DNA of 64,000 bases from Streptomyces sp. YS415 (GCF_023544665.1 NZ_JAMJFL010000032.1:1-64000); one strand, 5' to 3'; counted from the first letter of the stretch, positions 7,644-16,667 are shown. Notes: a model not told the origin generated them from the sequence alone. Program-made: numbers and translations.

Positions 7644-9145
7644 GCCCTCTCCTCGTCGGCCAGCAGTCCGATGCCCGGGTAGTACTTGCGCGAGTTGGAC
7701 AGGATCATCTCCTTGGGCGAGGCGAGGCCGATCAGGTCACGGGCCCGCTGGGCGAAGGCCCGGGAAGAGATGGTCGTGGCTCCTTCATTCTGGCACCAGC
7801 CGCGGTACGCCGCGTAGAGACTGGCCTGCTCCGTTCTGCGGCCGGGGCCAAGCGCGCAGCACTCGTCGAAGAACCTTCCCGTGTGGTCCTCGGTCTCCGC
7901 GTAGGCGGTGGTGGCGATCCGCACGCGTTCCGGTCCGCCCAACTCCTTCTCGCCGCCGAGGTAGCGGCGGGCACCGTCGATGAGCCAGCCCAGGATGCCG
8001 GGGCCCTCCTCGGTGACAAGGATGTCCGCGAGATTGTCGATCTTCCGGTCGTCCGACACCACGCGCTCGAAGGGGATCAGGCGCATGCGCCGCCAGAACG
8101 CGAAACCGCCGGTGCCGACCTCGGGCCGGTGGTTGCCCAGCAGCCACAGCTTGTGCGTTGGCTCGAAACTGAAGAAGTCCTGCCGCATCCGCCGCGCCTT
8201 GATCCGGTCACCGCCGGTGAGGAGCTTGACACGGGCCTCGTCGAACTTGTCACCCGGCTTGACCTCGGAGCAGACGATTACGCGCCGTCCGTGCAGCTCC
8301 GCGAGGTCGGTGGGGTGCCCCTCGTAGGGCCGGGACATGAGGAAGCCCGGCGGGGCCGCGTCGGCATAGTCGCCCAGCAGCTTCATGAGCACGTCCAGAA
8401 GAACGGACTTGCCGTTCTTGCCCGATCCGAACAGGAAGGGCATGACCTGGCCGCCCACATCGCCGGTGATGGAGTACCCGAGCAGTAGGTGGAGAAAGGC
8501 GATCATCTCCTGGCCCTCCGCGTCGTCGCCGAACGTGTCGGTGAGGAAGCGCTGCCAGCGTGGGGTGGGCATCTGCTGGGGGCCGACGGTCGTGGACCGG
8601 GAGTGGAAGTCACGCTTGGGGCTGGCCCTGCGCAGCTCGCCGGTACGCAGCTCGACCACGCCGGACGGTGTGCACAGCACATAGGGGTCGGCGTCCAGGC
8701 GCGTGGCGTTGAGGACCATGCCGGGCGCCGACCTGGCCTGCGTCAGCATGGCGTTGATGCCCGATGTGGACAGCGCGCGCCGCCGGTGACGCTGCAGAGC
8801 CTGCGCGGTGAACAGACCCCGGTGGTCGGTGTCGGCGATGCTCTCGGCCAGGTCACCGGCCGCCCACAGCACCGTGTCGTCATCGTCCGCCAGCCAGCGG
8901 GTGCCGTCCCACCGGTACCACCCCAGACCCGGGACGTGCCGGTAGTCGTCGGCGTACAGCCTCACGAACAGCTTCGCGTTGCCCCGGTCCGTCAACGTGT
9001 CCGGAAGCAGCCCGCCGCCCGCAGCGGTGCCCGTGGCCCCGTCGGTTTGGGTCGGGGCGGGCGCCACCCTCTGCGCCAGGATCTGCGCGGCGGCGATCTG
9101 CGGGTCGAACTCGAAGAGGGCGTTGTCCTGCCCCGGCGCGTTCAC
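7640..9145 (-). CDS. P4/D5-type DNA helicase (phage/plasmid primase family), copy 1
   Basis: A 501-residue superfamily 3 helicase of the D5/P4 type, which unwinds DNA at replication origins of phages and plasmids. An N-terminal D5_N-like region precedes Walker A GSGKNGKS (about residues 240-247), an acidic Walker B-like VIVCSE strand and the sensor WLLGNHRP. A winged-helix-like C-terminus follows. No primase catalytic domain is visible, so priming would have to come from another protein, for example the prim-pol at 4149. A GTG at 9145 with GGAGG five bases upstream is preferred to the GTG at 9157, which overlaps that ribosome binding site. It is a close paralog of the gene at 40192. Confidence 0.88.
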   Translation of the reverse strand: MNAPGQDNALFEFDPQIAAAQILAQRVAPAPTQTDGATGTAAGGGLLPDTLTDRGNAKLFVRLYADDYRHVPGLGWYRWDGTRWLADDDDTVLWAAGDLAESIADTDHRGLFTAQALQRHRRRALSTSGINAMLTQARSAPGMVLNATRLDADPYVLCTPSGVVELRTGELRRASPKRDFHSRSTTVGPQQMPTPRWQRFLTDTFGDDAEGQEMIAFLHLLLGYSITGDVGGQVMPFLFGSGKNGKSVLLDVLMKLLGDYADAAPPGFLMSRPYEGHPTDLAELHGRRVIVCSEVKPGDKFDEARVKLLTGGDRIKARRMRQDFFSFEPTHKLWLLGNHRPEVGTGGFAFWRRMRLIPFERVVSDDRKIDNLADILVTEEGPGILGWLIDGARRYLGGEKELGGPERVRIATTAYAETEDHTGRFFDECCALGPGRRTEQASLYAAYRGWCQNEGATTISSRAFAQRARDLIGLASPKEMILSNSRKYYPGIGLLADEERA

Positions 9146-9521
9146 GGTTGCCTCCACGAGCGGAGCGTGCGCCCTGCGCGGGACCGCTCACGCACTGCCG
9201 CCCCGCGCCCGGCGGGGTACTCGCGCCCCGGCAGGGGAGGACGGCCCTGAGACGGTCGCACGGCGGCCGGTGGTCGAGGATCAGCGACTGAGGGCCGCGA
9301 CACGGCGCACCGTGAGGCAGCGCGATGAAACCGCAGCTCGACCGGCATGCGCCTACCCTCTCAGCGACCGAAGCGACTCAATGACGGGTACAGAGTAGCG
9401 AACCGTGAACAGCGCTCCAGGTGCCCTCGTGCGAACGGTGCGGTACGAGGGCGCGAGCGGGATGAGCGCGGGCCGGCAACGGTGTTCCAGTCCCGTCCCG
9501 CCGCCCGGTGCCGGCCGACCG
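9146..9521. other. Intergenic region upstream of helicase copy 1
   Basis: 376 bases between two minus-strand genes without a credible gene. It holds the GTCGCTTC repeat element at 9360-9377 and a partial copy at 9281-9291, both also represented upstream of the second helicase. No GAAC-type ECF promoter was found here. Confidence 0.5.
9360..9377 (-). repeat. Upstream element shared by both P4-type helicase genes (copy 1)
   Basis: The minus strand reads GTCGCTTCGGTCGCTGAG. The same 18-mer with one substitution (GTCGCTTCAGTCGCTGAG) lies at 41741-41758 in the equivalent place upstream of the other helicase. It contains a GTCGCT direct repeat. A third, partial copy (TCAGTCGCTGA) is at 9281-9291. 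Confidence 0.6.
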
Positions 9522-10076
9522 TCAGGGCGCGGTGAAGCAGGCGTCCGGGTACGGCTGTTCGTCGTACCCGGCCAGCGGAACGGTGAACTCCAATTCACCT
9601 ACCGTGCGGATCGGCGCGCCTGCTCCCAGACGGTGGGCGATGCTCCGCATGGCGCCGTTGTGCGCACCGGTCGTGATGACGACGGTGTGGCAACCGGTGT
9701 GCCACCCGTGCCGCACCGCGTGCTGGGCGAGGGCGGTGCCCAGGCCGCGGTACTGCCAGTCGTCCTGGACGAGCAGGCCCAGTTCCCGCACCCCGTCCCG
9801 CCCGGTGTGCGCCAGATGGGCGACTGCGATCGCCCGGCCCGGCTCGCCGAGATGCTCCGCGATCCAGCTCGACCCCGTGGCCGGGTCGGTCAGCCGTGCC
9901 CACTCGGCGGGACGGATGCCGAAGCGCGGCGCGCGGTAGCGGCCGATGACCGACTCCACCGTGCACCGTGCGTGCATGGCGTTGACCGCGTCGAGGTCCT
10001 CGGGAGCCGCGCGGCGGGTGCGGGTCAACTCGCCTGTGAGGAGAGCCTGCACAGACTCCTGGCAGAGCGGATGCAC
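9522..10076 (-). CDS. GNAT family N-acetyltransferase
   Basis: A 184-residue cytosolic acetyl-CoA-dependent acyltransferase. Residues 100-116 give the family core: strand ELGLLVQDDWQ followed by the acetyl-CoA pyrophosphate loop QYRGLGTAL. The next helix and the VVITTGAHNGAMRSIAHRLG stretch fit motif B. The N-terminal RRAAPEDLDAVNAMHARCT segment is the usual first strand and helix. The substrate cannot be predicted. GTG at 10074-10076 is preceded by GGAGG six bases upstream. A GAAC-type ECF promoter at 10240-10268 lies about 160 bases upstream on the same strand. Confidence 0.88.
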   Translation of the reverse strand: MHPLCQESVQALLTGELTRTRRAAPEDLDAVNAMHARCTVESVIGRYRAPRFGIRPAEWARLTDPATGSSWIAEHLGEPGRAIAVAHLAHTGRDGVRELGLLVQDDWQYRGLGTALAQHAVRHGWHTGCHTVVITTGAHNGAMRSIAHRLGAGAPIRTVGELEFTVPLAGYDEQPYPDACFTAP

Positions 10077-10239
10077 TCAAGGCCTCCTCACGAGGGCTGC
10101 CCCGTTGGCGGTCGCCATACGGCCGGCGAGCGATGGCGGACCGGCGTCCGCGCGGGGTAATGGGCCACGGCTCGCCCGCGAGGCGCCTGTACCGCTGAGC
10201 GGTGGCGTCCTCGCGCGCTGTCCGTACGCTCCACCTACT

Positions 10240-10268
10240 CAACGACATCCGCGCGCCGACGGTTCACC
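10240..10268 (-). promoter_or_regulatory. GAAC-type ECF promoter of the GNAT gene
   Basis: Minus strand GGTGAACC (10268-10261), 16 bases, CGTTG (10244-10240). It lies between the anti-sigma-like gene and the acetyltransferase gene, both on the minus strand. Confidence 0.7.
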
Positions 10269-10315
10269 CCTTGCTCCCGGGCGTTCCGGGCGGCGTGGAG
10301 GGCAAGACGGCGGGG

Positions 10316-10567
10316 TCAGTCGGAACGGCGGCATCTCGTGGCCGCGCGCGCCGCGTCGATGGCGCGCTGCGGATCGGGCACCCGCAAACCGTCCGCCTCG
10401 TGAGGCCGTACCAGATCGAGCGCGGGCAGTACCTCGCGGAGTTCGAGGAACTCCCCCCGGCAGTCTGCGCAGCTGTCGAGATGCTCGTCAACGGCCGCGC
10501 GTTCCGGCTCGTCGAGCGAGCCGAACAGCCGGGCGGCGATGGCATGACGGGCGTGCTGGCAGTCCAC
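10316..10567 (-). CDS. Small zinc-finger (zf-HC2) anti-sigma-like protein
   Basis: An 83-residue protein containing the HLDSCADC motif (H-x3-C-x2-C) with an upstream CQHARH, the zinc-binding anti-sigma fold that clamps ECF sigma factors. It stops soon after the zinc domain, with no transmembrane segment and no extracytoplasmic domain, so it would be a soluble anti-sigma or zinc-sensing protein. GTG at 10565-10567 is chosen because GGAGG lies six bases upstream and the domain starts right after it; longer versions add an unrelated tail. No sigma gene is adjacent. It is divergent from padR. Confidence 0.75.
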   Translation of the reverse strand: MDCQHARHAIAARLFGSLDEPERAAVDEHLDSCADCRGEFLELREVLPALDLVRPHEADGLRVPDPQRAIDAARAATRCRRSD

Positions 10568-10706
10568 GATGCCCCTCCGAGTCCGGTCCGTCGTCACACG
10601 ACGAGTGCCGGTGAGCAGCATTGGCACCAGGGTCCATTGTCGCTCACGCCTACGGAGAGCACGAGGGCCCGGCGCCGTGAACGGCCGAAGTCAGCGGGGT
10701 CCGCGA

Positions 10707-10736
10707 TTGACAACCTCTATTACCCCAGTGAATAGT
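10707..10736 (+). promoter_or_regulatory. padR promoter, probably leaderless
   Basis: TTGACA (10707-10712) and AATAGT (10731-10736) are 18 bases apart. A start seven to eight bases downstream falls on GTG 10744, the best PadR start, which has no ribosome binding site. CTATT (10717-10721) and AATAG (10731-10735) form an inverted repeat that could be an autoregulatory PadR site. Confidence 0.55.
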
Positions 10737-10743
10737 GCGGCGC

Positions 10744-11280
10744 GTGTCTACCCCCCATGTGCTGCTCGGGCTGCTCACGCCACGGGCCATGCACGGCTAC
10801 GAGTTGAAGCTCGTACACGACGAACGACTACCGGGCGCCAAACCGCTGCCCTTCGGCCAGGTCTACTCGACCCTCGGCCGTCTCGAACGCGACGGGATGG
10901 TGGCCGAGGCCGGCCACGACCGCGCCGGCGGTCCCGACCGCACGGCCTACCAAGTCACCCCAGAGGGACGGCAGGCACTGGCCGCGTGGCTGGCACGCGT
11001 GGAACCACCGGCGCCGCACCTGTCCAACGTCCTGCTGGCCAAGGTCGTCATCACCCTCCTGGTCAACGACGAGGCCGCCGCCCGCCGCCAGCTCGCGGCC
11101 CAGCGCGCCGCCCACCTCGCCCGGATGCGCGCGCTGACGGCGCTCAAGACCGCCCCGAACACACCGATCGCTCACGTGCTCGCCGCCGACCTGGCCATCT
11201 CCCACCTCGACGCCGACCTGCGCTGGATGCAGAGCGCCCTGGATCGCGTCACCGAACTGCACCAGGAGGTGCGCTCATGA
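10744..11280 (+). CDS. PadR family transcriptional regulator
   Basis: A 178-residue regulator with the PadR winged helix at the N-terminus (LLGLLTPRAMHGYELK, then FGQVYSTLGRLERDGMV and YQVTPEGRQAL) and a C-terminal Vir-type dimerization helix pair. It is expected to repress the downstream exporter genes and release them on ligand binding. GTG 10744 is preferred to GTG 10735 because the conserved domain begins there and the promoter spacing predicts a leaderless mRNA starting at this codon. The stop overlaps the ATG of the ABC ATPase gene (ATGA, 11277-11280). Confidence 0.92.
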   Translation: MSTPHVLLGLLTPRAMHGYELKLVHDERLPGAKPLPFGQVYSTLGRLERDGMVAEAGHDRAGGPDRTAYQVTPEGRQALAAWLARVEPPAPHLSNVLLAKVVITLLVNDEAAARRQLAAQRAAHLARMRALTALKTAPNTPIAHVLAADLAISHLDADLRWMQSALDRVTELHQEVRS

Positions 11281-11999
11281 TCCTCGAAGCCCGTGACGTG
11301 GTGAAGACCTATGGCAACACCCCGGCCGTACGCGGCATCTCGCTCGGCGTACGGGAGGGCGAGATCGTCGCCGTCACCGGACCGAGCGGATGCGGCAAGT
11401 CGACACTCCTGCACGTCATGGCCGGCATCCTGACCCCCGAGTCCGGATCCGTCCACTACGGCGACACCCGTATCGACACCTGCGGCGAGTCCCGGCGTTC
11501 GGTGCTGCGCCGCACGGAGTTCGGCGTGCTGTTCCAGTTCGGGCAGCTCGTCGCGGACCTGTCCGCGGTGGAGAACGCCGCGCTGCCCCTCCTCCTCGGC
11601 GGCACCGGCAGGCGCCCGGCCGAGGAGACGGCCCGGCAGTGGCTGGAGCGGCTGGGCGTGGCCGAGATGGCGCACCGGCTGCCCGGCGAGATGTCCGGCG
11701 GGCAGCAGCAGCGGGTGGCACTCGCCCGCGCCCTGGTGACCGACCCGAAGATCCTGTTCGCCGACGAGCCCACCGGAGCGCTCGACACCCTTGCGGGCGA
11801 GGTCGTCCTGCGGCACATGGTGGAAGCCGCGCGCAGCCGGCGCATGTCCGTCGTCATCGTCACCCACGACGCCACGGTGGCCGCCTACGCCGACCGCGAG
11901 GTCCGGCTGCGCGACGGCACCGTCGAGTCCGACGACCACTTCCCGCACGGGGGAAGGGACGCCCTGACGTCCATCGAGAGTCAGGGGAACCTCCGTTGA
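11277..11999 (+). CDS. ABC transporter ATP-binding protein (MacB/LolD-like)
   Basis: A 240-residue ATPase subunit. Walker A is GPSGCGKST at residues 35-43, the Q-loop VLFQFGQL follows, the signature is MSGGQQQR and Walker B is ILFADEPTGALD with the H-loop in VIVTHD. It pairs with the FtsX-type permease that overlaps its 3' end by four bases (TTGA). Together with padR the three genes form a coupled operon, a common arrangement for antimicrobial-peptide or lipid exporters of the FtsX superfamily. The substrate is unknown. Confidence 0.95.
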   Translation: MILEARDVVKTYGNTPAVRGISLGVREGEIVAVTGPSGCGKSTLLHVMAGILTPESGSVHYGDTRIDTCGESRRSVLRRTEFGVLFQFGQLVADLSAVENAALPLLLGGTGRRPAEETARQWLERLGVAEMAHRLPGEMSGGQQQRVALARALVTDPKILFADEPTGALDTLAGEVVLRHMVEAARSRRMSVVIVTHDATVAAYADREVRLRDGTVESDDHFPHGGRDALTSIESQGNLR

Positions 12000-13540
12000 G
12001 GCCGCTCACCGTGGTCCGGCTCGCACTGGCCGGCGGCCGCACGGACCAGATCCGCACCGCCCTGACAGCCCTGGGCGCCGCCCTCGCCACCCTGACCCTG
12101 CTGGCCGCAGCCACCGTCTTCGCGGTGACCGGACAGCACGCCGCCGGCTACACCAACGACCTGCTCGTCGAGGAAGGCCTGCGCCCCGGGGTCGCCTTCG
12201 GCATCCTGCTGCTCAGCGTCCCCGTCCTCGCCTACGTCGCGCAGTGCGGCCGGCTCGGAGCACCGGACCGCGAGCGGCGGCTCGCGGCGATGCGGATGGC
12301 CGGGGCGACCCCGCGCCAGGTGGTACGCATCGCGGCGGCGGAGACCACCCTGGCATCCGTCGCCGGCACCCTGGCCGGCCTCGGCGCCTACTTCCTCGGC
12401 CGCGTCCTGCTCGACGCCCCCGGTCCCGACGGGCGCCGCCCGCTGCCCACGGACGTCCTGCCCCACCCCGTCGCCTTCGTACTCGTCGCAGCGGGCGTAC
12501 CGTTCTTCGTCACCGCGCTCACCACTCTCGCCCTGCGCCGGGTGACCCTCACCCCGCTCGGTGTCGTACGCCGCGTGCGCACCGGACGGCCCGGCCCGAT
12601 ACCGGGAGTGCTCGTCCTCACGGGCCTCGGCCTGTGCGCGCTCGTCGAGCCCGCCCACCGCTACTTCACGCACCGCCCCCGCACCGACGACCTCCCCACC
12701 CTGGTGATGGGGGCACTGATCGTGACGGGCGTCCTCGCCGTCTCTGTCGGCGTCGTGTGGGGCACGGGGTGGATCTCGCACACCGCCGGACGGCTCCTGC
12801 ACCGCTTCGCGCAGCGTCCCGCCACGCTCCTGGCCGGCCGGCGGCTGATGGCCGACCCCTGGTCCGGCAGCCGTACCTTCTCCGCGATGATGGTCGCCCT
12901 CATCGCCGGCGCCGCCGCCGCAGGGCTCTCGGCGCTCACGGTAGCCACCGAGCGCGCCGACGAGGAGAACCTGCGCCGCTACAGCCAACTGCTCGGGGAG
13001 CCGTACGTGCCGGCCGGCACGGAGTTCTACGAGCGCGCCTACGAACTGGTCGGCTACGCGGTGATCGGGGCGACGGCGATCGCGGCAATGGGTCTGCTCG
13101 TGGCGTTCGCCGACGGGGTCACGGCCCGACGGCGCACCCTCGCCTCACTGGTCGCCTGCGGAACCCCGCGCACCGTCCTGTCCAAGGCCCTGGGCTGGCA
13201 GATCCTCACGCCGGTCGTGCCCACCGTCCTGCTGGCGGTCGCCGTGGGCATCCTGCTGCCGCGGCTGGCCGTACCCGGCGCCAACGACACGCAGCCCTTG
13301 GAGGCGCTGCGCTGCACGCCCCTGCCGGGCGACCCGGCGAGCGCCTGCCAGGACGCCGCTTACGCACAGGCCCACTCCTCGCTGCACACGGCGGAGCGGG
13401 TGCAGGCCGTCGTGGAGGTGCCCTGGGGGCAGCTCGGGCTGCTGGCCGGGGGAGCGGTCACCGCGACCGTGGTGATCACCCTGGTCAGCCTGGTGTTCCT
13501 GCGGATGAGCACCCGTGCCTGGGAACTGCGCGTGCAGTGA
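11996..13540 (+). CDS. FtsX-family ABC transporter permease
   Basis: A 514-residue membrane protein with about eight hydrophobic segments in two FtsX-like halves. The first is near residues 20-45 and 60-80 with a LAAMRMAGATPRQVVRIAA coupling-helix motif. The second is around 290-310 and after 345, with RRTLASLVACGTPRTVLSKA. A large extracytoplasmic loop lies between the last two helices. The TTG start at 11996 overlaps the stop of the ATPase gene and the first MRPLTVVRLALAGG residues are typical. The gene ends shortly before a strong hairpin at 13563-13588. Confidence 0.9.
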   Translation: MRPLTVVRLALAGGRTDQIRTALTALGAALATLTLLAAATVFAVTGQHAAGYTNDLLVEEGLRPGVAFGILLLSVPVLAYVAQCGRLGAPDRERRLAAMRMAGATPRQVVRIAAAETTLASVAGTLAGLGAYFLGRVLLDAPGPDGRRPLPTDVLPHPVAFVLVAAGVPFFVTALTTLALRRVTLTPLGVVRRVRTGRPGPIPGVLVLTGLGLCALVEPAHRYFTHRPRTDDLPTLVMGALIVTGVLAVSVGVVWGTGWISHTAGRLLHRFAQRPATLLAGRRLMADPWSGSRTFSAMMVALIAGAAAAGLSALTVATERADEENLRRYSQLLGEPYVPAGTEFYERAYELVGYAVIGATAIAAMGLLVAFADGVTARRRTLASLVACGTPRTVLSKALGWQILTPVVPTVLLAVAVGILLPRLAVPGANDTQPLEALRCTPLPGDPASACQDAAYAQAHSSLHTAERVQAVVEVPWGQLGLLAGGAVTATVVITLVSLVFLRMSTRAWELRVQ

Positions 13541-13562
13541 GCCAGGCCCGGTCCCAGGCCGT

Positions 13563-13588
13563 GCGGCGGGCGGTACCCCGCCCGCCGC
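13563..13588. terminator. Bidirectional hairpin terminator
   Basis: GCGGCGGGCGG (13563-13573), loop TACC, CCGCCCGCCGC (13578-13588): an 11-base perfect stem between the convergent ABC permease and alpha/beta hydrolase genes. Confidence 0.7.
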
Positions 13589-13594
13589 GCACCG

Positions 13595-14473
13595 TCAGCG
13601 GGCCAGCAGCTTCCGCAGCGCCTCCGCGATGTCCTGCGGGGCCTCCTCGGCCATGAAGTGGCCGGTGGAGACGGTGGAGTGGTCCAGATCCCGTGCCCAG
13701 GCACCCCACAGAGCGGTGGCCTCGTAACCGAGGGCCGCGCCCCAGTCCTGCTGGAGCACCGAGACGGGCATGGCGAGCTGGTTGCCCGCGGCACGGTCGG
13801 CACGGTCGTGATCAACGTCGATGCCGGCGGAGGCGCGGTAGTCGGCGACGATGGACGGGATGGCCTCGCGGCACGCCGTGAGATAGGCCTCCCGCACGTC
13901 GGCGGGGACGGCGTCGGGGTTGTTGGCCCAGACGTCCAAGAAGTAGCCGAAGAACTCGTCCGAGCTGGCCTGGATCATCTTCTCGGGCAGGCCAGGCGGC
14001 TGGGCCATCAGGTACAGGTGGAAACCGACGGCCGCTGTGACACCGTGCAGTGCCTCCCACATGTCCAGGGTGGGCAGAACATCGAGGCAGGCCAGGTGGG
14101 TGATGGCATCCGGGTGGTCGAGACCGGCACGGAAGGCGACCAGCGCGCCGCGGTCGTGGCCGGCCAGGGCGAAGCGCTCGTGCCCGAGGTGCTTCGCGAG
14201 CGTGACGACGTCCTGGGCCATGGTCCGCTTGGAGTAGGTGTCCGGACCGTCCTCCAGCGGCTTGTCGCTATCGCCGTAGCCGCGCAGGTCGGGAACGATG
14301 ACGGTGTGGTCGGCGGCGAGGTCGGCGGCGACGTGCCGCCACATGAGGTGGGTCTCCGGGAAGCCGTGCAGCAGGACGATCGGAGTGCCCGATCCGCCGA
14401 CCGCCACGTTCAGGGACACGCCCTCGGCGACGGTGACGCGCCGGTATTCGAAGTCCGGGATGGTGGGTGCCAT
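13595..14473 (-). CDS. Alpha/beta hydrolase of the haloacetate dehalogenase / epoxide hydrolase group
   Basis: A 292-residue cytosolic hydrolase. The oxyanion-hole strand LLHGFPE and the DLRGYGDS motif precede the nucleophile elbow GHDRGA with Asp107, and STGHFMAEE supplies His272. An Asp nucleophile followed by Arg and the RGYGDS loop are typical of fluoro/haloacetate dehalogenases and epoxide hydrolases. His152 is present where defluorinases have a His-Trp pair, but the Trp is Leu here, so true fluoroacetate activity is doubtful. The ATG has only a weak ribosome binding site. It is divergent from the SARP gene at 14632, and such pairs often involve local regulation. Confidence 0.9.
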   Translation of the reverse strand: MAPTIPDFEYRRVTVAEGVSLNVAVGGSGTPIVLLHGFPETHLMWRHVAADLAADHTVIVPDLRGYGDSDKPLEDGPDTYSKRTMAQDVVTLAKHLGHERFALAGHDRGALVAFRAGLDHPDAITHLACLDVLPTLDMWEALHGVTAAVGFHLYLMAQPPGLPEKMIQASSDEFFGYFLDVWANNPDAVPADVREAYLTACREAIPSIVADYRASAGIDVDHDRADRAAGNQLAMPVSVLQQDWGAALGYEATALWGAWARDLDHSTVSTGHFMAEEAPQDIAEALRKLLAR

Positions 14474-14580
14474 AGTGCCGCTCGATTCTGGTGAGTCGTT
14501 ACTGATGTCCGCTGGGGCGACGGCCGGGGGCCGGTCGCTCCTCCATGTCCGAAGCCTGCGGGCGGCGAATGAGCAACCGA

Positions 14581-14606
14581 TGAACGCGGTACGTTTGACC
14601 TCGTGA
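14581..14606 (+). promoter_or_regulatory. Weak GAAC-type promoter candidate for the SARP gene at 14632
   Basis: TGAACG (14581-14586), 15 bases, CGTGA (14602-14606). It departs from the common form at one -35 base and in the -10, so it is listed only as possible. Confidence 0.3.
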
Positions 14607-14631
14607 TTCCCCGGCTGAACGGACGGCGGCG

Positions 14632-16626
14632 ATGAGCCTGACGCTGGGCGTCCTGGGGCCGGTGGCCGCCTGGGACCCGCAGGGGGAACCGGTCGCGCTC
14701 AAGGGTCCCAAGCACCGGGCGGTGCTGGCCCGGCTCCTCGTCGCGCGCCGCCGTGTCGTCCCTGTCGCGCGGATCGTGGAGGACATCTGGGAGGAGCCCC
14801 CGGCGGACGCGGTAAGTGCCGTGCGCACCTTCGTCGCCGCGCTGCGCCGTGCCCTCGAACCCGACCGGCCGCCCCGCGCCAAACCGCGGCTGCTCATCAC
14901 CGAGGGGCCCGGCTACGCCCTGAAGGCGCGGGAGGAGGACGTGGACGCCTGGCGCTTCGAGCGGGCCATCGCCTCCGCCGCCGAACTGCCGCCCGCCGAG
15001 GCTGTCAGCCGCCTCACCGAGGCGCTCGGCTGGTGGCGGGGCCCCGCCTACGCCGGTCTCGACGACGCCGACTGGGTGCGCGCGGAACGCTCCCGGCTGG
15101 GGGAACTGAACTGCCAGGCCGTGGAGCGCCGTGCCGAGGCGCAGATCGCCCTGGGCGCCGCCGCTCAGGCGGTCCCGGACCTGGACGCCTACGTCACCGA
15201 ACACCCCTGGCGCGAGGACGGCTGGTACCTGCTGGTGCTGGCGCTCTACCGGTCGGGACGCCAGAGCGACGCGCTCTCGGTCCTACGGCGGGCCCGCCGC
15301 CTGCTCGGCGAGCAGATGGGCATCGACCCGGGACCGAAACTGCGCCGGCTGGAGACCGATGTCCTGCGCCAGGCCGGCCACCTCGATCCCGGCCCGGGCG
15401 GTACGGCCGCCCAGGTCTGGGCGGAGGCCACCGCGGCCTACGAGCGCGCGGTCCCCTCGTACGCGCGGGCCCGGCTGGAGTCCACCGCCGGGCTGATGCG
15501 CGACCTGGCGGTCACCGGCGGCGGGGGCCTGGAGGCGGCCCGCCGCCACCGGGTGTCCGCCGTGGCGGCCGCCGAGCAGCTCGGCGACCCGGAACTCACC
15601 GCCCGCGTCATCGGCATCTACGACGTGCCGGCGGTCTGGACCCGCTCCGACGACCCCGAGCAGGCCCAGTGGCTGGTCGACGCCGCCGAACGCACCCTGC
15701 GGCTCCTGCCCGCCGGCGTCCACGACCCGGCCCGCGCCCGGCTGCTGGCCACCGTCGCCGTGGAGTCCCGCGGCACCCTCCCCGCCGAACAGGCGGCCTC
15801 CGGCGAGCGGGCCCGCGCCTACCAGGCGGCCCGGCAGGCCGAGCAGCTCGCGCGCGGCCTCGAGGACGGGCCGCTGCTGGCCTTCGCGCTGAACGGCGTG
15901 TTCATGCAGACCTTCCAGCGCGCGGGGCTGTCCCCCCGGCGGGACGCCGTCGGCGCCGAGATCGTCTCCCTGGCGCAGCGCAACGACCTCGTGACGTACG
16001 AGGTCCTCGGGCACCTCATCCGTCTCCAGTCACGCTGCGCGGTGTCCGACCTCGCCGGGGCCGAACAGCACGCGGTGGCCGCCGACCGGCTCTCCCAGCG
16101 CTACGGCCTCCCGCTCGTAGGCGTCTTCACCACCTGGTACCGGGCCCTGCGCACGGCCCTGACCGGTCCGCTCGCTGCGGCCGACGAGGCGTACCGGCAG
16201 GCCGACGCCGCCCTGGAGGGCGCGGGGATGCCGGGGCTGCGCGACGGGCTGCTGCCGCTGGCCCGGCTCGGGCTGTACCTGTCCCACGGTGTCGCCCTGC
16301 CCGAGGACGCCGTCGACGCCGACTGGGGACCCTACGAGAGATGGGTGCGCCCGTGGCTCCTGGTCAGCGCGGGGGAGAGAGAAGCGGCGCGCGCGGCGCT
16401 GAAGGGCATCGCCTCGCCGCCGCGCGACCTCATGCTCGAGGCCCTGTGGTGTGTGGTGGGCAAGGCGGCCACGGCGGTGGGCGACCACGGCACGATGCGC
16501 CGGGCGGTGCACCAACTGCAACCGGCCGAAGCGGAATTGGCGGGCGCCCAGAGCGGTCTCGTCACCTTCGGACCGGTCTCGGCATGTCTGCGGGAGCTGT
16601 CCGAAGGGCTCGAGGGCCACCGGTAG
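14632..16626 (+). CDS. SARP-type (BTAD domain) transcriptional activator
   Basis: A 664-residue regulator. The N-terminal OmpR-like winged helix (LGVLGPVAAW through about residue 95, ending GPGYALK) is followed by the bacterial transcriptional activation domain (to about residue 250, with HPWREDGWYLLVLALYRSGR). A roughly 400-residue helical, TPR-like C-terminal extension follows, with no visible ATPase motif. Such extended SARPs regulate adjacent or pathway genes in Streptomyces. It is divergent from the hydrolase. No ligand can be predicted. Confidence 0.9.
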   Translation: MSLTLGVLGPVAAWDPQGEPVALKGPKHRAVLARLLVARRRVVPVARIVEDIWEEPPADAVSAVRTFVAALRRALEPDRPPRAKPRLLITEGPGYALKAREEDVDAWRFERAIASAAELPPAEAVSRLTEALGWWRGPAYAGLDDADWVRAERSRLGELNCQAVERRAEAQIALGAAAQAVPDLDAYVTEHPWREDGWYLLVLALYRSGRQSDALSVLRRARRLLGEQMGIDPGPKLRRLETDVLRQAGHLDPGPGGTAAQVWAEATAAYERAVPSYARARLESTAGLMRDLAVTGGGGLEAARRHRVSAVAAAEQLGDPELTARVIGIYDVPAVWTRSDDPEQAQWLVDAAERTLRLLPAGVHDPARARLLATVAVESRGTLPAEQAASGERARAYQAARQAEQLARGLEDGPLLAFALNGVFMQTFQRAGLSPRRDAVGAEIVSLAQRNDLVTYEVLGHLIRLQSRCAVSDLAGAEQHAVAADRLSQRYGLPLVGVFTTWYRALRTALTGPLAAADEAYRQADAALEGAGMPGLRDGLLPLARLGLYLSHGVALPEDAVDADWGPYERWVRPWLLVSAGEREAARAALKGIASPPRDLMLEALWCVVGKAATAVGDHGTMRRAVHQLQPAEAELAGAQSGLVTFGPVSACLRELSEGLEGHR

Positions 16627-16667
16627 GGCACTGCTCGCGGCGTGAACCGTGTCCGTACGAAGTCCCT

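Noticed and set aside
7640..9145. Prophage or integrative element
   Set aside because: Only prim-pol and helicase genes are present; no integrase, capsid, relaxase or attachment repeats were seen.
13595..14473. Fluoroacetate dehalogenase
   Set aside because: The Asp nucleophile and His are present, but the Trp of the halide-binding His-Trp pair is Leu, so only the broader family is called.
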